From the NCBI RefSeq assembly GCF_029975155.1, contig NZ_JARKPQ010000140.1, forward strand, positions 16,195-80,194: a DNA stretch of 64,000 nt, given 5' to 3'. The notes beneath the pieces were generated by a model. The model saw only the letters and a program-made list of their open reading frames with translations, searched no databases and was not told the DNA's origin. A program made the position numbers and the translations under genes. This DNA is from Propionicimonas sp. (GTDB lineage Bacteria > Actinomycetota > Actinomycetes > Propionibacteriales > Propionibacteriaceae). This document shows positions 38,980 to 46,717 of this stretch, piece by piece. The first letter of the stretch is position 1, and the number at the start of each line of letters is the position of its first letter.

Positions 38980-39518
38980 CACGGGGTCGGTGCCTTCCAG
39001 TCGACGACGGAGAGCGGCACGATCAGCACGGGACGGTGCTGGTGCCGCGACAGCCGCAGCGCCACCGAACCCGCGATGAACTCGCGCAGCCGGTCGGTGG
39101 ACGACAGCCGCTTCGCGCCCACGACGATCGCGGACGCCTCGACGGCCCGCGCCAGGTGCGTGAGCGCCCGGTCGGGACGCCCGGCGAGGTAGCGGAACTC
39201 CCACGGACCCTCGTGGCTGGCCAGTGCGCGCCCGAGGAAGGCGGTGATGTCCCGCTCGCGCTGCTGCCAGGAGTCGTCCGCCTGGTCGGGGTCGAGATCC
39301 GAGTGCCGGACGGTGCCGTCCGCGTACTCCTCGTCGACGATCCGGGACTCGTCCGCGTAGCCGAAGTACAGCGGCACACCGCCGAGCGCGTCCGACCAGG
39401 CCGACGCGGTGAGCGCCACCAGTTCGGACTGACCCGGCACCACACCGACCACCAGCGGCTGGCCCGCCACCGGGGCCATGCGATCGGGACTGGGCTGCGG
39501 CACGTGGTGGAACGGCAC
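38976..39518 (-). CDS. Universal stress protein (UspA family)
   Basis: PLVVGVVPGQSELVALTASAWSDALGGVPLYFGY...DRALTHLARAVEASAIVVGAKRLSSTDRLREFIAGSVALRLSRHQHRPVLIVP; GTG start after AGCGGAGG. Confidence 0.88.
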   Translation of the reverse strand: MPFHHVPQPSPDRMAPVAGQPLVVGVVPGQSELVALTASAWSDALGGVPLYFGYADESRIVDEEYADGTVRHSDLDPDQADDSWQQRERDITAFLGRALASHEGPWEFRYLAGRPDRALTHLARAVEASAIVVGAKRLSSTDRLREFIAGSVALRLSRHQHRPVLIVPLSVVDWKAPTPW

Positions 39519-39570
39519 GGATCGACCTCCGCTCAGAGGGGCGCCGAACTCCCGCGCGCCCGCCAAGGAC

Positions 39571-39635
39571 GTACAGGAACCATCAGCCGGTCGGCGGTTC
39601 GGGATTGCCCCGGGTGGGATCCATCACCCGCCGCA
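39571..39635 (-). promoter_or_regulatory. Fluoride riboswitch (crcB motif) candidate upstream of usp-crcB-crcB
   Basis: Minus strand: GGCGGGTGATGGATCCCACCCGGGGCAATCCCGAACCGCCGACCGGCTGATGGTTCCTGTAC; -10-like TAGGGT immediately upstream. Confidence 0.88.
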
Positions 39636-39731
39636 CACCCTAGCCCGGATCCACTGATCGAGCGCGTCTCGACAAGCTCGACGAACGGTATTGGTGGAGC
39701 AGCGAGCGCCAACCCCACCCCAAACCGGTCC

Positions 39732-40340
39732 TCAGAGACCGGTCTGGTGCGTGACGGCCAGGGCCGTCTCGATGGGGTCGTCCTTGCTGTTGGCGCGGAT
39801 CAGGTGCCAGCCGGTGTCGTCGTGGCGCAGGAGGCTCCAGCAGCCGGTGCGGGGCTGGACGTGCTCGGTGTGGCCGGGGGTGGGGGTCAGGGTGTCGAGC
39901 AGGATCCGGATCACGGCGTCATGGCTGACCACGGCGACCGCGACGTCCTCGCCCAGGTCGGCCAGCTCGGCGACCACGGCGTGGGCGCGCTCGGCCACCG
40001 CAGCGGACGGTTCCACGCCCGGCGCGGCATCGAAGGACCCGTAGTCGGCCAGCACGTCCGCCGCCGGCGTGCCGTCGAAGCGGCCGTACGCGCGGTCGGC
40101 GAGCCGCTCGTCCGTCTCGACCTCCACCTCGGCGGCCTCGGCGATCGGGGTCGCCGTCTCCACCGCCCGGCTCAGCGGGCTGGAGATCACCCGGACGAGG
40201 CCCACGTCCCGCAGCGCGGCGGCGAGGTCGCGGGCCTCCGCGTGACCCACCAGGTCGAGGTCGGGGTCGAGCCGTCCGCGCAGGAGCCCCGCGACGTTGA
40301 GCTGGGTGCGACCGTGGCGGCACAGGTAGATGTCGGTCAT
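39732..40340 (-). CDS. Histidine phosphatase (phosphoglycerate mutase-like) family protein
   Basis: MTDIYLCRHGRTQLNVAGLLRGRLDPDLDLVGHAEA...VISSPLSRAVETATPIAE...VVSHDAVIRILL. Confidence 0.9.
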   Translation of the reverse strand: MTDIYLCRHGRTQLNVAGLLRGRLDPDLDLVGHAEARDLAAALRDVGLVRVISSPLSRAVETATPIAEAAEVEVETDERLADRAYGRFDGTPAADVLADYGSFDAAPGVEPSAAVAERAHAVVAELADLGEDVAVAVVSHDAVIRILLDTLTPTPGHTEHVQPRTGCWSLLRHDDTGWHLIRANSKDDPIETALAVTHQTGL

Positions 40341-41824
40341 GTCGGTGTCCTTTCACACAGGCGTTCGTACAGGTCGATGCCATGGCTGGTGGCCTGCGGT
40401 TGCCCGGGCAGGACGCGGAAGCTGCGCGTCCCGTCCAGCTGCCGTTCGGCCAGCAGGAAGATCGTGCCCGGCCGGTCGAGGTAGTGCCGCGCGAGCCGGG
40501 CGAAGTGGGTGACCACGACCAGCCGCAGGCCGTGGTCGAGGAGCGCGTCGATGATGTCCGCGGCGATCCAGGTGCCCTCCACCTCGTCGGTGGAGGCGAA
40601 GGACTCGTTCATCAGCAGCAGGTCGCCCGGCTGGCACCGGTCGACGATCGCGCTCATCCGGACGAGCTCCTCCGCCAGCTTGCCGCTGGCCAGGTCGTCG
40701 TCCTCCGCCCTCCGGAAGTGGGTGTGCACCGCGGGCGCCGGGCACGACCGGAACGCCCTCGCCGGCACGAACATGCCGGCCTGGAGGAACAGCTGCGCGA
40801 TGCCGATGCTGCGCAGGAACATGGTCTTGCCGCCCTGGTTGGCCCCGGTGATCACCGCCAGGCCGACCCGCGAGCCGGTCAGGTCGTTGGGCACCGGCGG
40901 CGCGCCGGTCCGGACGGCCAGGCTCAGACAGGACAGCCCGGAGGCGGACAGCGCGTCGCGTTCGCCCGCCGGCTCCGGCCAGCAGACGCCCACACCGATC
41001 TCGGCGAGCCGCTCGTGCAGCTGCACGCAGCCGACGTAGAAGCCGGCCTCCCAGCGCAGCTGCCTGAAGAACGCCACGACGTGGTCGTTCGCCCGGCCGA
41101 GGATGACGGCCACGTCGTGGATGGCGTCGTCGCGGAGTTCGGCCAGCGCCCGCGCCCCGGCCTCGTCGCGGTCCGCGATCGTGAACCGGGGCTGGCCCGG
41201 CGGGGTGAATCCGAGGGCAGCCCACCAGTGCCGCCGTCCCGGACGGGGGGCGAGCAGCTCCAGCGAGCCGAGCAGCCCCGACTCGTCCAGGCGCGCCCTG
41301 CTGACCACCCCCTGCGGGAACTCGAGCCGGGTCAGCAGCGCGGCCATGTCGTCGAGGTACCCGGCGTCCAGTTCCTCGACCAGTCGCCGGTACAGCCCGA
41401 ACAACCCGGGCGAGCGGACGGACGGCAGGTGCTGCGCGGCGAACCCGGCGAGCTCCCCCAGCAGGGGCAGCAGCGCCCGCAGGCCGTGGATCGAGCGGGA
41501 CAGCAGCGAGTCGGCGGTCCGCCCGGCGTACATCCAGATCGAGTGCTGGCTCTCCAGCGCCCGCCCGGACAGGTCGAAGAGAGCGCGGATCGCGGACGGG
41601 TCGGCGAGCGCGTCGGCGAGGACGTGCTGGCGCCAGGCGATCTGCGCGGGATCGACCAGCGGACGCAGCAGGACGGCCGGGCACAGGCCCTGCAACCGCC
41701 GCTCGGGGACCATCACCTCGAACACCGAGTCGAGGTCGAGGTCGGCGATCAGCTCGTCCGCGCCGTCCGGGAGGGTGGTGCCCAGGTCGGCGTCCCGGTC
41801 GGGGAACAGCAGCTGGACCTTCAT
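40337..41824 (-). CDS. MutS-like ATPase (lacking a recognisable mismatch-binding domain)
   Basis: LAVITGANQGGKTMFLRSIGIAQLFLQAGMFVPARAF...LLLMNESFASTDEVEGTWIAADIIDALLDHGLRLVVVTHF. Confidence 0.88.
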   Translation of the reverse strand: MKVQLLFPDRDADLGTTLPDGADELIADLDLDSVFEVMVPERRLQGLCPAVLLRPLVDPAQIAWRQHVLADALADPSAIRALFDLSGRALESQHSIWMYAGRTADSLLSRSIHGLRALLPLLGELAGFAAQHLPSVRSPGLFGLYRRLVEELDAGYLDDMAALLTRLEFPQGVVSRARLDESGLLGSLELLAPRPGRRHWWAALGFTPPGQPRFTIADRDEAGARALAELRDDAIHDVAVILGRANDHVVAFFRQLRWEAGFYVGCVQLHERLAEIGVGVCWPEPAGERDALSASGLSCLSLAVRTGAPPVPNDLTGSRVGLAVITGANQGGKTMFLRSIGIAQLFLQAGMFVPARAFRSCPAPAVHTHFRRAEDDDLASGKLAEELVRMSAIVDRCQPGDLLLMNESFASTDEVEGTWIAADIIDALLDHGLRLVVVTHFARLARHYLDRPGTIFLLAERQLDGTRSFRVLPGQPQATSHGIDLYERLCERTPT

Positions 41825-43389
41825 CGCAGCCTCCGGGCCAGATCGTCGCCGGAGAGGCCGTGCCGGGCGGCCAGCGCGGCCGCGTGGGTGCGGCCGGCGG
41901 GCGGCTGGGCGCGGAACCGGAAGGTCGGCCGGGTGGGGTCGTCGGACGCGACCTGGCCCACCATGCTGACCGCGCCGTCCGTCGCGGTGACCAGCTCTTC
42001 GAGGAACGTCACCCACAGCACCCGGCAGCCCGCCTCGGCGAAGCGGCCGAGCACGCGTCCGGACAGCTGCAGCGCGTCCTCGGCCGTGGTGGCCGAGAAC
42101 AGCTCGTTGAGCACGAGCAGCGCCGACCCGTCCGCCGCGTCCAGCAGGTCGCGCAACCGGACCAGCTCGTCGGCGAGACCACCCCGCTGGTTGGCCGGGT
42201 CGTCCGGACGCGGGAAGTGGGTGAGCACCGGGTTGAGCACCGGCAGGGATGCCGCTCTGGCAGGCACGGGCAGGCCCAGCGACGCGAGGTGCGCCAGCTG
42301 CCCGGCCGCACGGACATAGGTGGTCTTGCCGCCCTGGTTGGGTCCGGTGACGAAGACGAGCCGCTCGTCCGGGCGCAGGGCCAGGTCGTTCGGCACGAGC
42401 GGGTCGTCCGGGCCGGCCTTGAGCGCGAGGGCGAGATCGACGAAGCCGCTCAGGTCGAGCGGGCCGCCACCGGGCTCGCGGACCTGCGGCAGGCACCACG
42501 GGACGCCGCGGGCGGCGAGCCCGTCCGCGACCTTGAGGAAGCCGAGGTAGAAACGCAGCTCCTCGCCCAGGTGGTCCAGCTCGTCGGGCAGGAAGTGGGC
42601 GTGGGCGGTCGCGAACCGGTGCAGGCGCTCGAAGGCCTCGGGCATGAGCTCGGCAACCAGCCCGATCGCCTGGGCCTCGACGTGGTTGAGGTAGCGCCGC
42701 GGACGCGCCGGGGCGGGGCTCGCGTCCCCGTCCGGCGTGGCGAAGCGGGCGAAGAACGACTCGACCTGCTCGCCCCACGGCTGCCGGCCGCCGTCCGGGG
42801 CGGCCCAGACGGTGCCGCTCTGGATGCCGAGTTCCACGGCGGGGCCGCGCACCTCGACCAGCGAGGCCGCGCAACCCTCTGCCAGGTCGCCGAACGGCTG
42901 GCTGCGCTCGTAGTCGGCCAGCCATTCGGCGACACCGGTCAGCCCGGCGGACCGTGGCCGGAGGTGATCCAGCCGGGCGCGAAAGTCGCGCACGGCCGCC
43001 GTGAACCGTCGGATCGCCTCAAGCGTGTCGAGGTCGGCGGGGATCCGGTAGTGGGCGTTCGCACGGGCGGCGATGGCATTCCTGGAGGCGGCGACGGCGG
43101 CCTCGAACGAGGTGGCCGCCGCGCGGAGATCGGTCCGCTGCAGGTCGCGGACGACCTCTTGCCGGTAGCGGATCTGCTCCGGGTCGCGGAGGGGCCTGAG
43201 CCACACCGCGCGCTGGAACTCACCCGGCGCCATGGCGGCGACGACGGCGTCCAGGTGCAGGTCCTCGATGCAGGCCGGCTGCACGACAGCCGTCCGCTCG
43301 GGACCGGACGGGCCGAGCAGCGTCGGTGCGGCAGGACCGCGGGTGGTGACTGTCCCTGGTGGGTGAATGACATAGCCGGCTGCGCTCAT
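41821..43389 (-). CDS. MutS-like ATPase (lacking a recognisable mismatch-binding domain)
   Basis: LVFVTGPNQGGKTTYVRAAGQLAHLASLGLPVPARAASLPVLNPVLTHFPRPDD...LLVLNELFSATTAEDALQLSGRVLGRFAEAGCRVLWVTFLEEL; ATGA overlap with the next MutS-like gene. Confidence 0.88.
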   Translation of the reverse strand: MSAAGYVIHPPGTVTTRGPAAPTLLGPSGPERTAVVQPACIEDLHLDAVVAAMAPGEFQRAVWLRPLRDPEQIRYRQEVVRDLQRTDLRAAATSFEAAVAASRNAIAARANAHYRIPADLDTLEAIRRFTAAVRDFRARLDHLRPRSAGLTGVAEWLADYERSQPFGDLAEGCAASLVEVRGPAVELGIQSGTVWAAPDGGRQPWGEQVESFFARFATPDGDASPAPARPRRYLNHVEAQAIGLVAELMPEAFERLHRFATAHAHFLPDELDHLGEELRFYLGFLKVADGLAARGVPWCLPQVREPGGGPLDLSGFVDLALALKAGPDDPLVPNDLALRPDERLVFVTGPNQGGKTTYVRAAGQLAHLASLGLPVPARAASLPVLNPVLTHFPRPDDPANQRGGLADELVRLRDLLDAADGSALLVLNELFSATTAEDALQLSGRVLGRFAEAGCRVLWVTFLEELVTATDGAVSMVGQVASDDPTRPTFRFRAQPPAGRTHAAALAARHGLSGDDLARRLR

Positions 43390-43405
43390 GGGCGTCCCTC
43401 CATCC

Positions 43406-43455
43406 GAGGTAGGGACCGTCAGCGTTCGCGGTTGTCGGCGAGCCCCATCGCCGTC
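43406..43455 (-). promoter_or_regulatory. Fluoride riboswitch (crcB motif) candidate upstream of the MutS-like operon
   Basis: Minus strand: GGCGATGGGGCTCGCCGACAACCGCGAACGCTGACGGTCCCTACC; TACAGT -10-like element just upstream. Confidence 0.87.
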
Positions 43456-43525
43456 CCTCCACTGTACCCGCAGCGCCCGCCGGGAGAACCTGCCGCCAAC
43501 CCCACCAACCGTTGGTCGGGCGGCG

Positions 43526-44049
43526 TCAGCCCTTCAGGCCGACGGAGGCGGTGCCCTCGATGAAGTAGCGCTGGCCGAAGGCTGCGGCACCGCGAACACC
43601 TGGCCGTCGTAGGTCACGTCGTCGATCGTCGACTGGTAGTACTGCTGGTTCGGCGTGACGCCCCACAGGGCGTAGCACTGATCGAGCGGGATGATCAGGT
43701 TCTTCGCCGCGAAGGTGGCGACGACGTTGCGTTCCACCTGGATCAGGTCCGGCGCCTGGCCGGCCGCCGCCCGGGCCGCGAACTTCTGCGGGTCGAAGTT
43801 GGTGGTGTCCATGTCGACCTTCAGGCCGCCGAGCTTGCTCGCCGCGAAGTCGGCGCGCGACTGGCCGACCTCGTCGGACGGGTTGAAGCCGCTGGTCCTG
43901 AGCGTGCCCGTGACGTCCTTGCTGAAGACGCTCGACGCGGACGCGCCGGGCGTCGCCTTGCCGCCGGTGTTCGGGCCACCTCCGCATCCGGTCGCCACCA
44001 GTGCGGTCGCCACTGCGAGCGCCGCTCCTGCCAGGTGGATCCTGCTCAT
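43526..44049 (-). pseudogene. ABC substrate-binding lipoprotein remnant with large internal deletion
   Basis: N-terminus MSRIHLAGAALAVATALVATGCGGGPNTGG...VTYDGQVFAVPQPSA joins out of frame to a typical C-terminus FGQRYFIEGTASVGLKG. Confidence 0.75.
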
Positions 44050-44242
44050 CTCCAACCTCCGCTCCCGACGTCTGGCGAGAGAAGTGCCCTTCTTCACCGG
44101 TCCTTAACCGGTGTTCATCACGGACGTGTGAATCGCGCCCCCGAACCTCAGAAGTGTTGCCCAGTTACCTGTTCCGAGAGAGCCGGTTAGTGGGGAGCAC
44201 AGGCATCCGACGCCGTCGGCGCAGCAGGACGAGGAGAAGACC

Positions 44243-45241
44243 ATGACGAACGACAGGCTCGACCCGATCACCGGACGGAGGGTGCCCGGCCAGGTGCCCG
44301 AGGACACCCTGAGTTCCGGCGCGGGCAGCGACCGCAACTACCCCGACCTCGGCGACGTCGACCCCGCCGTCGCCAACCCGGCCTACGGTCTGGACGACAC
44401 CGAGCCGGTAGGTGACGCGGAGATCCCGGGTCAAGCCCGGGATGACGTGCGCGGGGGCCGGGATGACGTGCCCTCCTCCCGTCATCCCGGCGAACGCCGG
44501 GATCCCCTGAGCCCGTCCGGCGACCCCACCACGGGGTTTCCCGGGCAAGCCCGGGATGACGCGGCTGGCGGCGGAGGCGACGCCAGGGCGAAGGCAGAGC
44601 ACGTCGTCGAACACGCCGCTGACCAGGCTTCCGACGTGAAGGACACCGCCGTCGAGAAGGCCTCCGACGTCAAGGACGCGGCGCGGGACCGCGGCGCCGA
44701 CGTGGCCGACGTGGCCAGGGACGAACTCGCCCGGCTGGCGGGCGACACTCGCGCCCAGTTCCAGGGCCTGTGGGACCAGGCCAGCGGGCAGCTCCGCGAG
44801 CAGGCGAGCACCGGCAAGCAGCAGCTGGCCGACCTGCTGCACGCACTGGCGGGTGAGCTGGGCGAGATGGCGTCGAAGTCCGAGCAGGACGGTCCGGTGA
44901 CGGCGCTGGCGAAGCAGGCGTCCCGGCGGGGCGGCGAGCTGTCGCACTGGCTGGCGAACGCCGACGCGTCCGATGTGCTGGCGGAGGTCCGGCGTTTCGC
45001 GCGGCGCCGTCCGTTCGTGTTCCTCGCCGGGGCGACCGTCGCCGGCGTGGTCGTCGGCCGGCTCAGCCGGGGCCTGATGGCCGGCAGGGACGTCACCCCG
45101 TCCCGGGCGGCGACCGCAGCGGCGGAGGCGACGGACGTCCCCGCTCCCCGGCTCGTCGCCGTGGTGCCGACCTACGGCGGCGGCACCACCGGTCAGACCT
45201 ACGGCTACGACCGGGCCGACGCGGGCGGTGACCTGCGGTGA
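44243..45241 (+). CDS. Hypothetical alanine-rich amphipathic-helix protein with embedded palindromic repeat
   Basis: MTNDRLDPITGRRVPGQVPEDTLSSG...; residues IPGQARDDVRGGRDDVPSSRHPGERRDP and FPGQARDD are repeat-derived; C-terminal FLAGATVAGVVVGRLSRG. Confidence 0.75.
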   Translation: MTNDRLDPITGRRVPGQVPEDTLSSGAGSDRNYPDLGDVDPAVANPAYGLDDTEPVGDAEIPGQARDDVRGGRDDVPSSRHPGERRDPLSPSGDPTTGFPGQARDDAAGGGGDARAKAEHVVEHAADQASDVKDTAVEKASDVKDAARDRGADVADVARDELARLAGDTRAQFQGLWDQASGQLREQASTGKQQLADLLHALAGELGEMASKSEQDGPVTALAKQASRRGGELSHWLANADASDVLAEVRRFARRRPFVFLAGATVAGVVVGRLSRGLMAGRDVTPSRAATAAAEATDVPAPRLVAVVPTYGGGTTGQTYGYDRADAGGDLR

Positions 45242-45678
45242 CGACGTCCAGCGACCCGGTGGTGCCGGGCGCCGCGACCCCGGCCCGGCGGGAGCCGGAG
45301 CGGTCGATCGGCGAGCTGATGGGCGACGTCAGCCGCGACCTGTCCACCCTGCTGCGGCAGGAGGTGGAGCTGGCCAAGGCGGAGCTGCGCGAGTCCGGCA
45401 CCCGCGCCGGCAAGGGTGCGGGGCTGCTCGCTGGCGCGGCTGTCGGCGGCTTCCTGGCGATCCTGTTCCTCTCCATCGCGCTGTGGTGGGGACTGGGCCT
45501 GGCGATCGGCAACGCCTGGTCCGCGGTCGTGGTGGCCGTGGTGTGGGCGATCATCGCCGCGATCCTCGCGGTCGTCGGACGCAACGAGCTGGCCCGGGTG
45601 CGCGGCCTGCCCCAGACCGCGGAGACGGTCAGCAAGATCCCGAATGCAGTGAAGGGCAAGGAAGAGGAGAACCGATGA
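45238..45678 (+). CDS. Phage holin/DUF1469-family (Actinobacterial Holin-X like) membrane protein
   Basis: ERSIGELMGDVSRDLSTLLRQEVELAKAELRESGTRAGKGAGLLAGAAVGGFLAILFLSIALWWGL. Confidence 0.85.
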   Translation: MTTSSDPVVPGAATPARREPERSIGELMGDVSRDLSTLLRQEVELAKAELRESGTRAGKGAGLLAGAAVGGFLAILFLSIALWWGLGLAIGNAWSAVVVAVVWAIIAAILAVVGRNELARVRGLPQTAETVSKIPNAVKGKEEENR

Positions 45679-46358
45679 CCAGCGACCCGTCCGTGATCCG
45701 GGCACAGATCGAACAGACCAGGGCGAACCTGTCCGACGACGTCGACGCGCTCGCCGACCAGGCCAACCCCACGCACATCGCGCACCGGCAGGTGGCGAAG
45801 GCCAAGCGGGCGGGCGGCCGGCTGCTGGACCGCATCCTCGGCACGGCGGAGGACGTCCGCGACGCAGCGGCGGACAAGGCCCACGAACTCGCCGCCGACG
45901 TCCGGGGCGCCACCGAGGACGTCACCGGGCGCGCCTCCCAGTGGGGCCACGGCGTGGCCGAGCTGCCCCACCAGGCGGGACGGCAGGCCCAGGGCAATCC
46001 CGTCGCGGCCGGGGTGGTGGCGTTCGGCATCGGCCTGCTGATCGCCGCGGCGTTCCCTGCGTCCCGCAAGGAGCAGGAACTCGCCCAGGCCGTGAAGGAG
46101 CAGGCCCAGCCGCTCACCGACCAGGTCACCGCCGCGGCCAGGGAGGTGGCCGACAATCTCGCCGGTCCGGCGAAGGAGGCCGTCCAGAACCTGAAGGAGT
46201 CGGCCGGTGAGGCCGCCGCCGCCGTCCAGGAGGAGGGCAGCGCCGCCGTCAGCGACGTCCGGGACGTGGTGTCTGACGCGGCGGCCGAGGTCGCCGACAC
46301 CGCCCGCGACTCCGCCGAAGAGGTGAAGGACGAGGCCCGCCGCGCCGCCGGCAGCTGA
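45675..46358 (+). CDS. DUF3618-containing protein
   Basis: MTSDPSVIRAQIEQTRANLSDDVDALADQANPTHIAHRQVAKAKRAGGRLLDRILG; ATGA overlap with the upstream gene. Confidence 0.85.
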   Translation: MTSDPSVIRAQIEQTRANLSDDVDALADQANPTHIAHRQVAKAKRAGGRLLDRILGTAEDVRDAAADKAHELAADVRGATEDVTGRASQWGHGVAELPHQAGRQAQGNPVAAGVVAFGIGLLIAAAFPASRKEQELAQAVKEQAQPLTDQVTAAAREVADNLAGPAKEAVQNLKESAGEAAAAVQEEGSAAVSDVRDVVSDAAAEVADTARDSAEEVKDEARRAAGS

Positions 46359-46398
46359 CCCGAAAGCCAGGGACGGTTCCTCACTCGGTCCACCCGGA

Positions 46399-46454
46399 CG
46401 GAAAGGGGACGGGTCCGTTTCTGTTCAGCTGAACGGAAAGGGACCCGTCCCCTT
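46399..46454. repeat. 56-bp near-perfect palindrome (2 x 28 bp, no spacer), GGGACGGGTCCC family
   Basis: GAAAGGGGACGGGTCCGTTTCTGTTCAG|CTGAACGGAAAGGGACCCGTCCCCTTTC, 26/28 complementary. Confidence 0.93.
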
Positions 46455-46510
46455 TCTGTTCAGGACGGAACCCCGGCTTCGTTCGAGGCGGGACGGGGTA
46501 CTTCCCGGCC

Positions 46511-46705
46511 ATGAGTGAGAGTCTGCGGCAGCTGGCCGAAGAACTGACCCGGGTCGACGAGGCCATCGCGAGCGCACCGCTGTACGCCCAGCCGGGTGAT
46601 CCGAGCTCGGGGTTCAGCGACGAGCTCGTCGAGCTGGTCGCGCGGGAGGAAGACGTGGTGGACCGGCTCGTCCACGAGGCTCGGGACGACGTCGCCGGCG
46701 AGTAG
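46511..46705 (+). CDS. Small hypothetical protein (64 aa)
   Basis: MSESLRQLAEELTRVDEAIASAPLYAQPGDPSSGFSDELVELVAREEDVVDRLVHEARDDVAGE. Confidence 0.6.
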   Translation: MSESLRQLAEELTRVDEAIASAPLYAQPGDPSSGFSDELVELVAREEDVVDRLVHEARDDVAGE

Positions 46706-46717
46706 ACCGGAGGCAGG

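Noticed and set aside
45238-45678. Prophage remnant (holin)
   Set aside because: Holin-X/DUF1469-type proteins are common chromosomal actinobacterial membrane proteins; no other phage genes nearby.
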